A stretch of DNA of 43,260 bases from positions 1-43,260 of the forward strand of contig JADCRZ010000050.1 in assembly GCA_015069695.1 (NCBI GenBank). Reading direction: 5' to 3'. This stretch comes from Williamsia sp. (GTDB lineage Bacteria; Bacteroidota; Bacteroidia; Chitinophagales; Chitinophagaceae). Positions 15,523 through 24,694 of this stretch are shown here, one piece after another. The number at the start of each line of letters is the position of its first letter. Positions within the stretch are counted from its first letter, which is position 1. The translations under genes and the position numbers were made by a program. Below the pieces are notes generated by a model that saw nothing but the letters and a program-made list of their open reading frames with translations, did no database searches and was not told where the DNA came from.

Positions 15523-17595
15523 ATGAAAAAAATCTTTTACTCGGAAATGATGGCTTTGATTGCCATCATTTCTTTTTTACTGCCTACTGTTCTGCAAGCA
15601 CAGAAATTTGTTCATCCCGGGATGAACCAGACAGCGGCTGACCTGGCTTATATGAAGCAACAGGTGCTGGCAGGCACGCAGCCTTACAAGGCCGCATTCG
15701 ACCGGCTGAAAGCAGCCACGGACACGACTTTCACGGCAAAGCCCCATGCGCATGTGCTGCGCGGTCCTTACGGGCGGCCCAATGTCGGAGGCGATGACCT
15801 GTCGAGAAGCGCAGAGATGGCTTATAACAATGCGCTTGTCTGGTACATCACCGGCAACCGCACATATGCGGATAAGGCCATCGGCATCATCAATACCTGG
15901 TCGCCCGTGCTATGGGATTTTGATTACAACGATGCCAAGCTGCTGGCTGCGTGGACGGGCCACCTGTGGTGCAATGCCGCAGAGATCCTGCGGTATACTG
16001 GAGCAGGCTGGAAGCAGGAAGACATAGACCGGTTTACCGGTATGCTCCTGACGGTTTACTATCCCCTGCTGCGTTTTTATTTTCCGCAGGCAAACGGCAA
16101 CTGGGATGGTGCCATCATTCATTCTATCATGGCCATCGGCATCTTCACCGATAACCGGACCATGTTCGACAATGCAGTTGATCATTTTCTGCACGGACCT
16201 GTGAACGGCAGCATCTTTAAATACATTTATCCCAGCGGACAGTGCCAGGAAAGCGCCCGCGACCAGGGGCATGTTCAATTGGGTTTAGGCGAGTTCGCCG
16301 GCGCAGCCCAGCTGGCTTACACCCAAGGCGTGGATCTTTTTTCTATCGGCAACAACAGGATCGCACTCGGCTATGAATACCCCGCCGGTTTCCTGCTCGG
16401 CCGCAAGCCACAGTGCTACGGCACTATCTCTGAACGCGCCAAGGCCCTGCGCGATGATTATGAGTATGTATACCGTCATTATACCGCCCAGGGAGTAGCC
16501 ATGCCTTTTGCCAAGCAAGCAGCCGATTCCATGCGCGCCAAGGCGGGCAGGAGCATCCTGAGTGCAGTTCGCGTTCCTGTTAGCAAGCCGGGTGGAGGGC
16601 CAATTGTGCCAAAGCCTGATACCACCGGCTATATCGCAGGAGCCGGTTCAGGCCGGGAACCGGTAGCTGCTCCGGGGAATGCAATTGTAGTTGAGCCCGG
16701 CCAGTCTATTCAGCAAGCGCTTGATGCGGCAGCTGGTACCGGCCGCTGGGTGCTCCTGAAAGCCGGTATCCACACCCTGCCAGCTGCACTCAAAATGCCA
16801 TCGGGTATTACGCTGGCCGGACAGGGCTTGGGCACTGTTCTATTTCTTGATCCGTCGGCGCAGGGCGAGCGGGATGCCATCGTAAATGCAGGCGGCGATA
16901 TGCATGATATAACGATCCGCGATCTGGTAGTGGAAGGCTCTGCCAAAACCGATCCCGGTACCGATCCAAACAGCAACCGCTCTTTCCGCAGCGGGGCCAA
17001 CAGGGGCGGCATTGTGTTCCGCTCCCAAACAGAAGGCGGGATGAAAAACATCAGCCTGGTAAATACAACAGTACAGAACTGTACATACAACGGTGTCTTT
17101 ATCAGTGGCGCTGCTGCCATCCGGATCATCCGCTGCGATTTTACGGAGAACGGTTCCAGCATTGTACCCGGACCGAAGCTGCAACACAATCTCCTGCTGT
17201 CGCATTGCACGCAGGCAACCGTACAGGACTGCCGGCTCGACACCTCTCCTTACGGCAGCGGTGTTGCGCTTGACCACTGCACCAGTGCAACCATCGCCAG
17301 CTGCGAAATCGCCCGCAATGCGTATCACGGCATACTGGTCATGGAAAGCAACCAAATCTCTATCGTCCGCAACCTGGTGGAAGGCAATGACCAGAGCGGC
17401 ATCATGCTGGAGTTCTTACACCAGGGATCATCCGTTATCACCATAAGCCAAAACCGGATCTGCTACAATTCAGGTTATGGACTGGAAGCCTACGCAGGCA
17501 AAGAGATCCGGTCAGCAGGCAATATATACCGGGGCAACGGTCGTGATAAGATACAGGAAAAGATAAGCGGAGAGAAATATAGGGTAATGGAATAA
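15523..17595 (+). CDS. Alginate-lyase-like domain fused to a right-handed beta-helix
   Basis: A 690-residue exported protein (signal IAIISFLLPTVLQAQ). Residues ~25-340 are an alginate-lyase-family alpha/alpha toroid, with GDDLSRSAEMAYNNALVWY, YFPQANGNWDGAIIHSIMAI and the signature ESARDQGHVQLGLGEFAGA. The Asn-Trp and the Arg/His of that signature line up with catalytic positions of the family. After a Gly/Pro linker (about 340-385), residues ~385-690 form a parallel beta-helix with repeated 'GI..' rungs, e.g. NAYHGILVMESNQISIVRN and NDQSGIMLEFLHQG. Such helices occur in lyases, C5-epimerases and carbohydrate-binding domains. The fusion could depolymerise and process, or bind, a uronate polymer. 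Its start codon follows the previous stop by one base, so it is tightly co-translated with the SusCD operon. Confidence 0.82.
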   Translation: MKKIFYSEMMALIAIISFLLPTVLQAQKFVHPGMNQTAADLAYMKQQVLAGTQPYKAAFDRLKAATDTTFTAKPHAHVLRGPYGRPNVGGDDLSRSAEMAYNNALVWYITGNRTYADKAIGIINTWSPVLWDFDYNDAKLLAAWTGHLWCNAAEILRYTGAGWKQEDIDRFTGMLLTVYYPLLRFYFPQANGNWDGAIIHSIMAIGIFTDNRTMFDNAVDHFLHGPVNGSIFKYIYPSGQCQESARDQGHVQLGLGEFAGAAQLAYTQGVDLFSIGNNRIALGYEYPAGFLLGRKPQCYGTISERAKALRDDYEYVYRHYTAQGVAMPFAKQAADSMRAKAGRSILSAVRVPVSKPGGGPIVPKPDTTGYIAGAGSGREPVAAPGNAIVVEPGQSIQQALDAAAGTGRWVLLKAGIHTLPAALKMPSGITLAGQGLGTVLFLDPSAQGERDAIVNAGGDMHDITIRDLVVEGSAKTDPGTDPNSNRSFRSGANRGGIVFRSQTEGGMKNISLVNTTVQNCTYNGVFISGAAAIRIIRCDFTENGSSIVPGPKLQHNLLLSHCTQATVQDCRLDTSPYGSGVALDHCTSATIASCEIARNAYHGILVMESNQISIVRNLVEGNDQSGIMLEFLHQGSSVITISQNRICYNSGYGLEAYAGKEIRSAGNIYRGNGRDKIQEKISGEKYRVME

Positions 17596-17646
17596 GCCGG
17601 GTGAATTGACCTGAAAGAGAAGGCATATGAGTTAGTAGCTTGTTAC

Positions 17647-17988
17647 ATGAATGAACACTTTCATGTTTATATAGCTGCAAATAAAACAAGAACCGTCCTG
17701 TATACGGGAGTTACCAATAACTTACCTCAGCGGATTATTGAACATTATCTAAACAGAGGAAACACAAGGACTTTTACAGGTAGATATAACTGTTACCACC
17801 TGCTCTATCATGAGAGCTTTCAATACATCAATGGGGCAATAGCCAGGAAGAAAGAAATCAAGAACTTGTCGAGGAGAAAAAAGAGCGAACTAATCAGCGC
17901 TTTTAATCCGCATCGGCAATCCCTGAATCAAGAGTTGTTTGACAAATGGCCGCCAGATGATTTGTTTCACAGGAAAGACCTTGAATGA
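17647..17988 (+). CDS. GIY-YIG nuclease-domain protein
   Basis: A 113-residue single-domain GIY-YIG endonuclease-like protein. The signature reads HVYIAANKTRTVLYTGVTNN (residues 6-25), with VYI and YTG replacing GIY and YIG, then the catalytic-type Arg29 in LPQRIIEHY. A KxxIKNLSRRKK segment follows, as in small bacterial YhbQ-like members. The gene is AT-richer than the lyase genes around it and is followed by AT-rich DNA and palindromic repeats. This suggests an insertion between the two polysaccharide operons. Its biological role is unknown: DNA repair, selfish element or repeat mobilisation are all possible. Confidence 0.85.
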   Translation: MNEHFHVYIAANKTRTVLYTGVTNNLPQRIIEHYLNRGNTRTFTGRYNCYHLLYHESFQYINGAIARKKEIKNLSRRKKSELISAFNPHRQSLNQELFDKWPPDDLFHRKDLE

Positions 17989-18027
17989 ACTTCCTTTTTC
18001 CGGACTCATGATTATTCATCCATCTCA

Positions 18028-18110
18028 CCGCTCCACAGAGATTCCGCACGGGGCGCTTAAGCATAACGATAGTGCAACAGCAAAAATGCGCCCCGGCGGA
18101 ATGACAAAAT
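18028..18110 (-). repeat. Palindromic repeat copy A
   Basis: Left arm at 18041-18056 (ATTCCGCACGGGGCGC) pairs almost completely with the right arm at 18088-18102 (GCGCCCCGGCGGAAT) around a 31-nt centre. Outer flanks are CCGCTCCACAGAG on the left and GACAAAAT on the right. Read on the minus strand it aligns along its length with copy C at 43113-43195, including centre words TGTTGCAC and TATGCTT. REP-like or MITE-like in organisation. Confidence 0.75.
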
Positions 18111-18290
18111 AAAAAGGAATCTATTTCTATTCTGTATACAATTTTAGGAATTTTATAGAGCCCTGAACTTCAAATGAAATCTTTCCTCTTTTGAGATTAG
18201 AACTTTATAAACAAAGAACTTAAAAAGGTTATCTTTTCTTTTTGTCCATAAGACTTTACAGAATTCAGCAAACAAAACCGCTACTCTTTT

Positions 18291-18369
18291 TTTTGTCATC
18301 CTGTAAGGGCGCAGCTCCGTTTGAAATTGCAGGCTGCCGCCGCGCCCTTACAGGATCTCTGTAGAGCGG
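18291..18369 (+). repeat. Palindromic repeat copy B
   Basis: Perfect 15-bp arms: ATCCTGTAAGGGCGC at 18298-18312 and GCGCCCTTACAGGAT at 18342-18356, with a 29-nt centre. It shares the outer frame of copies A and C (TTTTGTCAT on one side, ATCTCTGTAGAGCGG on the other), but the stem middle differs (CCTGTAA instead of TCCGCCGG) while remaining self-complementary. Compensatory change on both arms implies the hairpin itself is conserved. Confidence 0.75.
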
Positions 18370-18444
18370 CCAAACTATAGTTAATCAAGCTTTCGCCTTA
18401 ATCAAGTAAGATTCGTTTTTTTCTACAAACAAAAAAACAACCCG

Positions 18445-20394
18445 CTACTTCGCCGCCACCGTAAAATCTATTTTGTCGTTTGCTTTCGGGTTGATTGCTT
18501 CAAAATTGATCCGGTAAATATTGTCTCCCCATTTTTCAAGGATGCCTTTGTCTTCGGGGGTGGCAAGTGGGACCTTTTCTACTGAGGGGCGCAGCTGGGA
18601 TGCATTGTACTTGATTACAAAATCCTTTGCTGCTGCCCCTTTGGGTGCATAGTGGATGGTCAGTTCTCCCGCTTTCCCCACTTCTGCGGGGTAGCAGGTC
18701 ATGATATGGTGTGTGATGGAATGGGTCTTTCTCAGCGACAGCACATCCCTGATCTCTACGTTCTTTCCCCTGTTCAGGCGGATAGCGCGTTGCCAGCTTT
18801 GGACGCCGGCGCTGTCTGGGTAGGCGGCAGCGATGTTGAGGGAAAGTTGGGCCGATGAGGCGTCTTTCTTATAAGCCACGTCACTGGCTTTGAAGCGGGC
18901 ACCCGCGAGCTGGTCCACCCCGTTGATGGTAGGTTCGTTGTGGTAATTAGAGCAGTTAAACCAGATCTCATAACGGCGGTTGCTGAATGTTTTCGCCGTA
19001 TACGACCCCCTCCCAACATCGATGAGCAGCGGGAAGCCATCGTAGTAAACAATGTAGTTGCCAATGTCGTTGTGGTTGTGGCTTTCATCGTTGTTGCCCC
19101 CTTTGGCAGCTACAAAAAAACCTTTGGAAGAGCCTGCCACATCGCGCGCGATCATGACCTGTATATCGGGCAGCCATACATCCTGCGGCAGGGGCAATCC
19201 CTTGGTTGCCTGGCTGTACTCATCCTGGATGAACAAGGAGTAAAAATTGCGGAAATAATGAGAAGAGCTGATCCGGCCCGGTTCCGGGCGGCGGTAATAG
19301 GCACCAAACCGCACCATGTCTGCATCTCTGATGTCCTTGCCAAACCGGTAGATCATATCGCCATCCGGATTGGGTTGCGGATCGGCATCAGCAAAATCAA
19401 GAAAGTATTTTTCGCTTATCTGTGCCCGGTAGATAAAGCGCGCCATATTTTTTATCTTCTCATCATCATACACATACTTGAAAGCGCCTTCAGTGGCCTG
19501 GTTGAGCATGGCAATATTATCGTACAGCGAAGCAGCGGCTGCACCCCAGTAACCCGGACCTTCATCACAACCACCATCCTGCGGGTAAGGCGTAAGAAAC
19601 TCATCCAGCACCTGCAGGATCTTATATACATGGTCTGTCCGCTTGGCCTCATCGCGTTCCAGCAGCAGCGCGGCGTTCAGCCAGTTGGAGCAGATCCAGG
19701 GATTCCAGTTGTTGGGGCGACGGCCATTGGCGTTGGATGCCATCCAGCCATGCGGTTTGGTAAGGAGGGGTTGAAAGATCCGGTAGTTGACCTCGGAATA
19801 AATGCGCTTTCTGATCTGGGGAGAAACCTTGTCAAGCTCATCTCCGAGAAAATAATCTACCCAGGAAAGAAAGGCCGCCGTTTCTGCACTGAACAGTTCC
19901 ACAAAAGGCTGCGATACGTCCATGAGGCCGGACAACTCTTTTGATTTCGGAAGATGCGCAGGTGAGCCCCAGAAAGTTTCTTCACAGATGGAATACACAC
20001 CATCGATGACCGGATCGATAAAGCGGCCCTTGTGTTCAGCCACTTCTGCCATCAGCAGGGTGCCCAAGACCCGCCGTTTTTCAAAACTGATGGCCTCGTA
20101 TTCACTCCGGTTCCCGTTGCGTTCAATGTTGAGCGATTTGGTAGCCGGTACGGAAGGCCAGCTGTAATGCACCCATTTTTCTGCTTCCTCCAGCGTTGCT
20201 TTCATCATTGCCTGATCAGCACGGGCCCAACCGTTTCGATCGGCCAGGCGGGGGAAAGGCTGCCAGGTGGCTTGCGGAACCAGGACTTTCCGGAGCTGCT
20301 CTTTTGAAAACTTGCTGCTGAGGATTTGCTTGCCCTGGGCGGTCAGCTGCAAGGCAGCACAAACCAGCAAAAAGAAAGAAACTATCCTTTTCAT
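18445..20394 (-). CDS. Heparinase II/III-family polysaccharide lyase (649 aa)
   Basis: An exported protein (signal RIVSFFLLVCAALQLTAQ) with an N-terminal alpha/alpha toroid and a C-terminal heparinase II/III-type beta-sandwich. Visible landmarks are NNWNPWICSNWLNAALLLERD, the CDEGPGYWGAAAAS loop with a candidate catalytic Tyr, and GGNNDESHNHNDIGNYIVYYDG with the histidines typical of the domain, then LIDVGRGSYT. Such enzymes cleave uronic-acid-containing polysaccharides by beta-elimination (GAGs, alginate, ulvan-type or bacterial exopolysaccharides); the CAZy family cannot be fixed here. It is the last gene of a four-gene minus-strand operon, starting 21 nt after the 909-residue homologue. 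Confidence 0.85.
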   Translation of the reverse strand: MKRIVSFFLLVCAALQLTAQGKQILSSKFSKEQLRKVLVPQATWQPFPRLADRNGWARADQAMMKATLEEAEKWVHYSWPSVPATKSLNIERNGNRSEYEAISFEKRRVLGTLLMAEVAEHKGRFIDPVIDGVYSICEETFWGSPAHLPKSKELSGLMDVSQPFVELFSAETAAFLSWVDYFLGDELDKVSPQIRKRIYSEVNYRIFQPLLTKPHGWMASNANGRRPNNWNPWICSNWLNAALLLERDEAKRTDHVYKILQVLDEFLTPYPQDGGCDEGPGYWGAAAASLYDNIAMLNQATEGAFKYVYDDEKIKNMARFIYRAQISEKYFLDFADADPQPNPDGDMIYRFGKDIRDADMVRFGAYYRRPEPGRISSSHYFRNFYSLFIQDEYSQATKGLPLPQDVWLPDIQVMIARDVAGSSKGFFVAAKGGNNDESHNHNDIGNYIVYYDGFPLLIDVGRGSYTAKTFSNRRYEIWFNCSNYHNEPTINGVDQLAGARFKASDVAYKKDASSAQLSLNIAAAYPDSAGVQSWQRAIRLNRGKNVEIRDVLSLRKTHSITHHIMTCYPAEVGKAGELTIHYAPKGAAAKDFVIKYNASQLRPSVEKVPLATPEDKGILEKWGDNIYRINFEAINPKANDKIDFTVAAK

Positions 20395-20415
20395 CGTGTT
20401 ACAATAAGTGTTTAA

Positions 20416-23145
20416 TTAATTCAGTTTGATGGCTGCGTTCATAACAGCCGGAACCGTAAAGGACAAACCATTTTTTTCCCGCACAACAGGTAGCGATCTG
20501 CTGCCCTCCGCCCCGGTCAGTACAGCCCCCTGCAAACCGGTCCGGTGAATGGTGATCACCGTTTCCTGGTTGCAGGAAACCCGGAGCGAGGATCCGTGTA
20601 TTTCTACATTGGCAGCGCCATCTACCTTGTTGGTCGCAACAGCATACTGCTGGTACGACAGCTTCCCTCCTGCGCCCACATAGAGATACACAGGCTCACC
20701 GGCCTGAACGCTGACCACACCAAAGCTGCCGGTAAAACTCCAATTGCTGCCGGCATGTTCTTTTGCACTGTCTACCGACTGCAGAACAAGCTCCCTGCTT
20801 TTATCCTTGTGAACGACTTCTACCGCTATAAACTCTTCCCTTTTTTGCTGACCAGCAACAGCAATTTCCTGCACGGTAAAATTGTTCTCACCGCTGAATG
20901 GCTCATACACCGCTACAAACGGACGCGACCGCGCTTCTCCCTCCTGCCTGCATACTAGGGTAGGTGTGGGCAAGTTGCGGTAAGGCAGGTCGGCTGTGCC
21001 GGATGGTGGTCCGCTGCCAGCCCAGAATGCACGCCCTTTTTCAGGGGCAAATAGGACCTGCATGAATTTCTTTTGATCATCCAGGCTAAACAAGGCAACC
21101 GCACCCTTATCGGTATTGCCCGATGTTGAAAAGGGATTGATGTACCGGAGGCCGGGCGGATCAGGCGGGTTCTTGCTGAGCGGGAAAGAGGCCGGCTGCA
21201 TAGACAGGGCTGTTCTGTTTGTCTGCAGGAACTTGAGCTGGTTGCCTATGTTATGATATACATACTCGTTGCTGCCCGTATTTGCAGAGCGATAGATGTC
21301 GAGATAATAACCGGAACGTTCGCCAGTCCGGATAATGGCCAGGGTCCGTTGCTGTGGGGTGTTGGTGGAAGGGTCCGTATAACGCGTATCAGTAAACGAA
21401 CAAGAGGGAGAAACAGCAGGCTTGTCGGCCAGCGGCTCCATGGCTTTCAGGCTGATGGCGCCGATATTTTTCATGCCTCCCCCTCCCTTGAAAAAGGGAA
21501 CCGAGCCCGAAGCAGCACCGGCTATCACCGTATTGTGCGCGGCCCATTGTGCATAATAGTTGACGTGCATCGGTGCCTCATATGTCAGGCCCTTTCCAGG
21601 ATCAACTCCCATTACAGTGCCGGCTCCATACAGCTCTACGGCCATGCCATTTGCATGGTTGTGGTTATAGCTGGCCCCCTGCACTACATACATCATCCCG
21701 GTTTCTTTATCTGTCCCGTTGCGCTGCAGGTAGCATTTGGCAAAATCAAGCTCACCGCTGCGGGGCCAGCTATAGCTTATAGTTCCCGCCGGGATCCGGG
21801 GGAGATAGCAAAGCAGGCCCAAGTAATCACTTGACTCCCGTTTGTACCCCTTTTGCCGGATCATAACATCCATGGCAGCAAGCAGCTGCGGCGCGATCGG
21901 ATCGTTGTACTTTTTTGCCATCAGGATACCCATCTCAAGGCATTCGCCGCTTTGAGACACCGGACCCGTATCTCCCATGGAGGGTGCGCTGAAATTGGGA
22001 AAAGAGTATTTCAGCAATACGTAGGATGATTTGAAAAGAGCGGGATATTTACCAAATACATTGTAGCCGTTGTTTTCCATGGCCAGCGCTGAGGTAAGCA
22101 GGCTGCTGATGGGAAAATTGTGGTAACCGCCTGGTTCTTTCCAGTGCCCATCCGGTGTTAGCCATTTGCTGACAACGGAAGCGAGGGCAAGGTGCCCGCA
22201 GCTGCCATTGATGGTGTCTCGGTTCAGGTAAAAGTCCAGGTAAAAATCACGGCGGGTCTTGTTCTCCAACGATAGGGCGGCAAATATCATGGCAGGTGTT
22301 TGTGCCGCGAACCAGTTGTTGTTCCAGTAGCCGCGGAAAGTCATGGTACGGGCGATCTTTTCAAATACGCCTTCGTACCAGCCTGTATCATATCCCTGTT
22401 CCCGAATATAATTGTACAAAAAATCATAGGCCAATGCAAGCGTTTCGTAACGGGCGTCGCCCAGGGTTTGTATAGAAAGAAAACCGGTGCGGCAGGGTCC
22501 TTCAATGGGCTCTTGGTAAGAAGCACCCCGGGCCCACTGGCTGAGCACGTCGGCAGCAAAGCGGGCATACGCTTCCTTGCCGGAGAGCCAGTAAACAATG
22601 GCTGCATCCAGCACCAGCTCATTGATCCTGCCATTGATATTTTCAACAAAAGATTGCGGATCGATCCATTCCTTTTTTGCCCCCGGTGCATTGCTCTGCA
22701 GCCACATCTTCATGGAAGTATCATTGGGAACCAGCTCCTCAATAGAAGGTACTTTATAACTGTACCCGTCAGCTGTAATAGGCTGCCGCTTATGGGGCGA
22801 AACGCGGACGGTCGGGAAGGGCGCATCGCCTGCATAGCGTACAAGTGCTGTACCGTCTTCATCGGAGTAAAAGCGGGTGTAATGCTTGCCGGGTGCCCGG
22901 TTCATGAGGTAGCGGCTCAGGATCCACTGCGGATCTGTCTTATGCCGCTCCACATAAGGCGTCACTTTGGCCATCATCTCCTCGTACACCTTTTTTGCCC
23001 AGGGCTGCTGGCTGATCTTTTGAAGAACAGCTTGTTTGTCACCCGGCTTTACCAGGATATGCGGATGGTCATTCTGCGCATAAGCGGCGGCGTGAGACAG
23101 AAGAATGCATGCAAGCATCGTTGAGATAAAAAACAATTTTTTCAT
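20416..23145 (-). CDS. Large heparinase II/III-like lyase (909 aa)
   Basis: An exported protein (signal LFFISTMLACILLSHAAAYAQ) of 909 residues, about 250 longer than its neighbours. The toroid contains RINELVLDAAIVYWLSGKE, TLGDARYETLALAYDFLYNY, RGYWNNNWFAAQTPAMIF and DGHWKEPGGYHNFPIS. The sandwich begins near 500 with GASYNHNHANGMAVELYG, which carries the His-rich motif, followed by GVDPGKGLTYEAP. A further beta-rich extension (~650-909) ends the protein. The layout resembles the larger lyase families with ulvan or heparan-type activities (PL37-like), but that is a guess from architecture. It lies between the BNR propeller gene (114-nt gap) and the 649-residue lyase. Confidence 0.8.
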   Translation of the reverse strand: MKKLFFISTMLACILLSHAAAYAQNDHPHILVKPGDKQAVLQKISQQPWAKKVYEEMMAKVTPYVERHKTDPQWILSRYLMNRAPGKHYTRFYSDEDGTALVRYAGDAPFPTVRVSPHKRQPITADGYSYKVPSIEELVPNDTSMKMWLQSNAPGAKKEWIDPQSFVENINGRINELVLDAAIVYWLSGKEAYARFAADVLSQWARGASYQEPIEGPCRTGFLSIQTLGDARYETLALAYDFLYNYIREQGYDTGWYEGVFEKIARTMTFRGYWNNNWFAAQTPAMIFAALSLENKTRRDFYLDFYLNRDTINGSCGHLALASVVSKWLTPDGHWKEPGGYHNFPISSLLTSALAMENNGYNVFGKYPALFKSSYVLLKYSFPNFSAPSMGDTGPVSQSGECLEMGILMAKKYNDPIAPQLLAAMDVMIRQKGYKRESSDYLGLLCYLPRIPAGTISYSWPRSGELDFAKCYLQRNGTDKETGMMYVVQGASYNHNHANGMAVELYGAGTVMGVDPGKGLTYEAPMHVNYYAQWAAHNTVIAGAASGSVPFFKGGGGMKNIGAISLKAMEPLADKPAVSPSCSFTDTRYTDPSTNTPQQRTLAIIRTGERSGYYLDIYRSANTGSNEYVYHNIGNQLKFLQTNRTALSMQPASFPLSKNPPDPPGLRYINPFSTSGNTDKGAVALFSLDDQKKFMQVLFAPEKGRAFWAGSGPPSGTADLPYRNLPTPTLVCRQEGEARSRPFVAVYEPFSGENNFTVQEIAVAGQQKREEFIAVEVVHKDKSRELVLQSVDSAKEHAGSNWSFTGSFGVVSVQAGEPVYLYVGAGGKLSYQQYAVATNKVDGAANVEIHGSSLRVSCNQETVITIHRTGLQGAVLTGAEGSRSLPVVREKNGLSFTVPAVMNAAIKLN

Positions 23146-23259
23146 ACAGTTTTCTTAACTGGTTGCAAGAGCTGATGTGTTACAGCCTCTATCCTACAGA
23201 ATTTTACCCGTTCAACATCCCTCCAGATGCAGCCATATCAAACCCCTATAAAGCCAATA

Positions 23260-24639
23260 TCAATCAAGAATCACGTGATACTTTCTTGGCTTTGCAAACT
23301 CCTCCTTCATATCATAAGGTAACACCCAAACCTCTCCTTGCTTGTTGCAGAAGTACAGGCGGGAAGGCGAAATATTGTCCGGGCTGCCATCAGCCCAAAG
23401 GGAATAAAAATCAGGATGAGCATTCAAGGGTCTTCTTGCATAGCCGTGGTTGTAAGGACTGTGCCGGGTAAGCTGCTTTGTCTTCTTCCAGCTTTTTCCT
23501 TCATCCCGGCTTTCCCACAAGGCTATTTCCCCGCCTGTGCCGTAGTGTTGCGGCCCCCTTTCTGTTGGACCGATGATGCGCCAGCGGTCTCCCTCCACAT
23601 AAAGCGAGCCCATGTCGTAGTTGTGGGTTGATTGGCACACCGGATAAAAATTCCAGCGCCCCTCCTTCCAGTGGATCACCGTCCATTCCCTGGGATCTCC
23701 TTTCGGACCGGGCGCAAAGCCGCGGCTGATCACGGCCAGGATGATCGGGTTTCCCTGTGCGTCGAAATTGAGATCGTTCAGGTATACCAGTTTGCCTTCG
23801 GCCTGGTAATCGTGCACCAGTGCAGGTGACGCGGGATCGGTCAGGGGTGTTTGCAGGACCTTTCCGTCAATGGTTGTCCAGGTTTGGCCCCTGTCGGCGG
23901 ATTGAACCAGGTAGAGGTTGGTGCGTTTGTCCACATCGCCGCCGGGGTGGTAGTTGAAGGTGCTGAAGATCTTACCGTTCCAGGTGTTGGAGACCTGGTA
24001 ATGACCGCCCATGCCGGCAAGTTTCTGATCGGGTGTCCATGTTTTTCCATCGGCACTGGTTGACCAGTACAGTTCCCTGCCTTTGGTATACTTGGTAAAC
24101 AGATAGAAAAATCCTTCCTGCTGCCACCAGGGCTGCGGATAGGTCATCTCTCCGGTTTTGATCTGCTCAAAACCATCGACCTGATAGGGCGCCCGGCTTT
24201 TAAAGATCAGGCCCGGCCTCGATGTATTTCTTCCGCTTACAAAAACCCAGATAAAGCCCTTGTTGTCGATCGACAAGGCGGCATTGTCGTGCGGATCATC
24301 CACACCCTGTTTGTCATAAACAATCACCGGCTTGGGTACAACGCCTTTTGCATGATCGTAATAGGAAAGCATGATCAAAAGATGTCTTTCCTTTTCGCCG
24401 GTCGTTCCCCCATAAACAAAAAATGTTTTGTTTACCTGTTTTGCATAAATAGCGATGGGTATATGACTGGACGTATAAGTGCCCAACCCGCCTGAATATT
24501 TATCGCCCCATTCCGAAAACTGTCCGAGCGTAAACCAGATGCCTTTGTATCCATCTGCCCTGGCCTGTTGTGCCGATACATTGCGGACGATCAGCAACGC
24601 GCCTGCTACACAGAACAGTTTTAAAAAAATCTTTATCAT
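23260..24639 (-). CDS. Exported BNR-repeat propeller protein (BNR_4-like)
   Basis: A 459-residue exported protein (signal FLKLFCVAGALLIVRNVSAQQ). The mature part, starting DGYKGIWFTLGQ, is built from propeller blades with Asp-box-like turns: SIDNKGFIWVFVSG, STSADGKTWTPDQ, QSADRGQTWTTIDG and WESRDEGKSWKKTKQ. Conserved His and Arg appear in DDPHDNAALS and in the segment from NHGYARRPLNAHPDFY. This matches the BNR_4 type seen in lyase-rich loci. Some seven-bladed propellers of this look are ulvan lyases (PL24/PL25), so it could be a fifth lyase, a rhamnosidase-like hydrolase or a binding protein; catalysis is not provable from sequence. Second gene of the lyase operon. Confidence 0.78.
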   Translation of the reverse strand: MIKIFLKLFCVAGALLIVRNVSAQQARADGYKGIWFTLGQFSEWGDKYSGGLGTYTSSHIPIAIYAKQVNKTFFVYGGTTGEKERHLLIMLSYYDHAKGVVPKPVIVYDKQGVDDPHDNAALSIDNKGFIWVFVSGRNTSRPGLIFKSRAPYQVDGFEQIKTGEMTYPQPWWQQEGFFYLFTKYTKGRELYWSTSADGKTWTPDQKLAGMGGHYQVSNTWNGKIFSTFNYHPGGDVDKRTNLYLVQSADRGQTWTTIDGKVLQTPLTDPASPALVHDYQAEGKLVYLNDLNFDAQGNPIILAVISRGFAPGPKGDPREWTVIHWKEGRWNFYPVCQSTHNYDMGSLYVEGDRWRIIGPTERGPQHYGTGGEIALWESRDEGKSWKKTKQLTRHSPYNHGYARRPLNAHPDFYSLWADGSPDNISPSRLYFCNKQGEVWVLPYDMKEEFAKPRKYHVILD

Positions 24640-24694
24640 AGCAAGTTCAGCGGAGTTGAACGGGTTACATGTGATCGGATAAACGTCCCTGCTT

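Larger units (their letters stand above)
17989..18444. other. 456-bp intergenic region with repeats, AT-rich
   Basis: Between the convergent GIY-YIG and lyase genes. It contains two copies of a palindromic repeat (18028-18110 and 18291-18369, annotated separately) separated by about 180 bp of strikingly AT-rich sequence with no open frame of note. No promoter or RNA gene was recognised. Confidence 0.6.

Noticed and set aside
18940-19944. 334-codon plus-strand frame inside the 649-aa lyase gene
   Set aside because: Antisense to a gene with clear lyase motifs and an export signal; no recognisable protein features of its own.
22300-23124. 274-codon plus-strand frame inside the 909-aa lyase gene
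   Set aside because: Antisense shadow with no conserved motifs; the minus-strand lyase explains the region.
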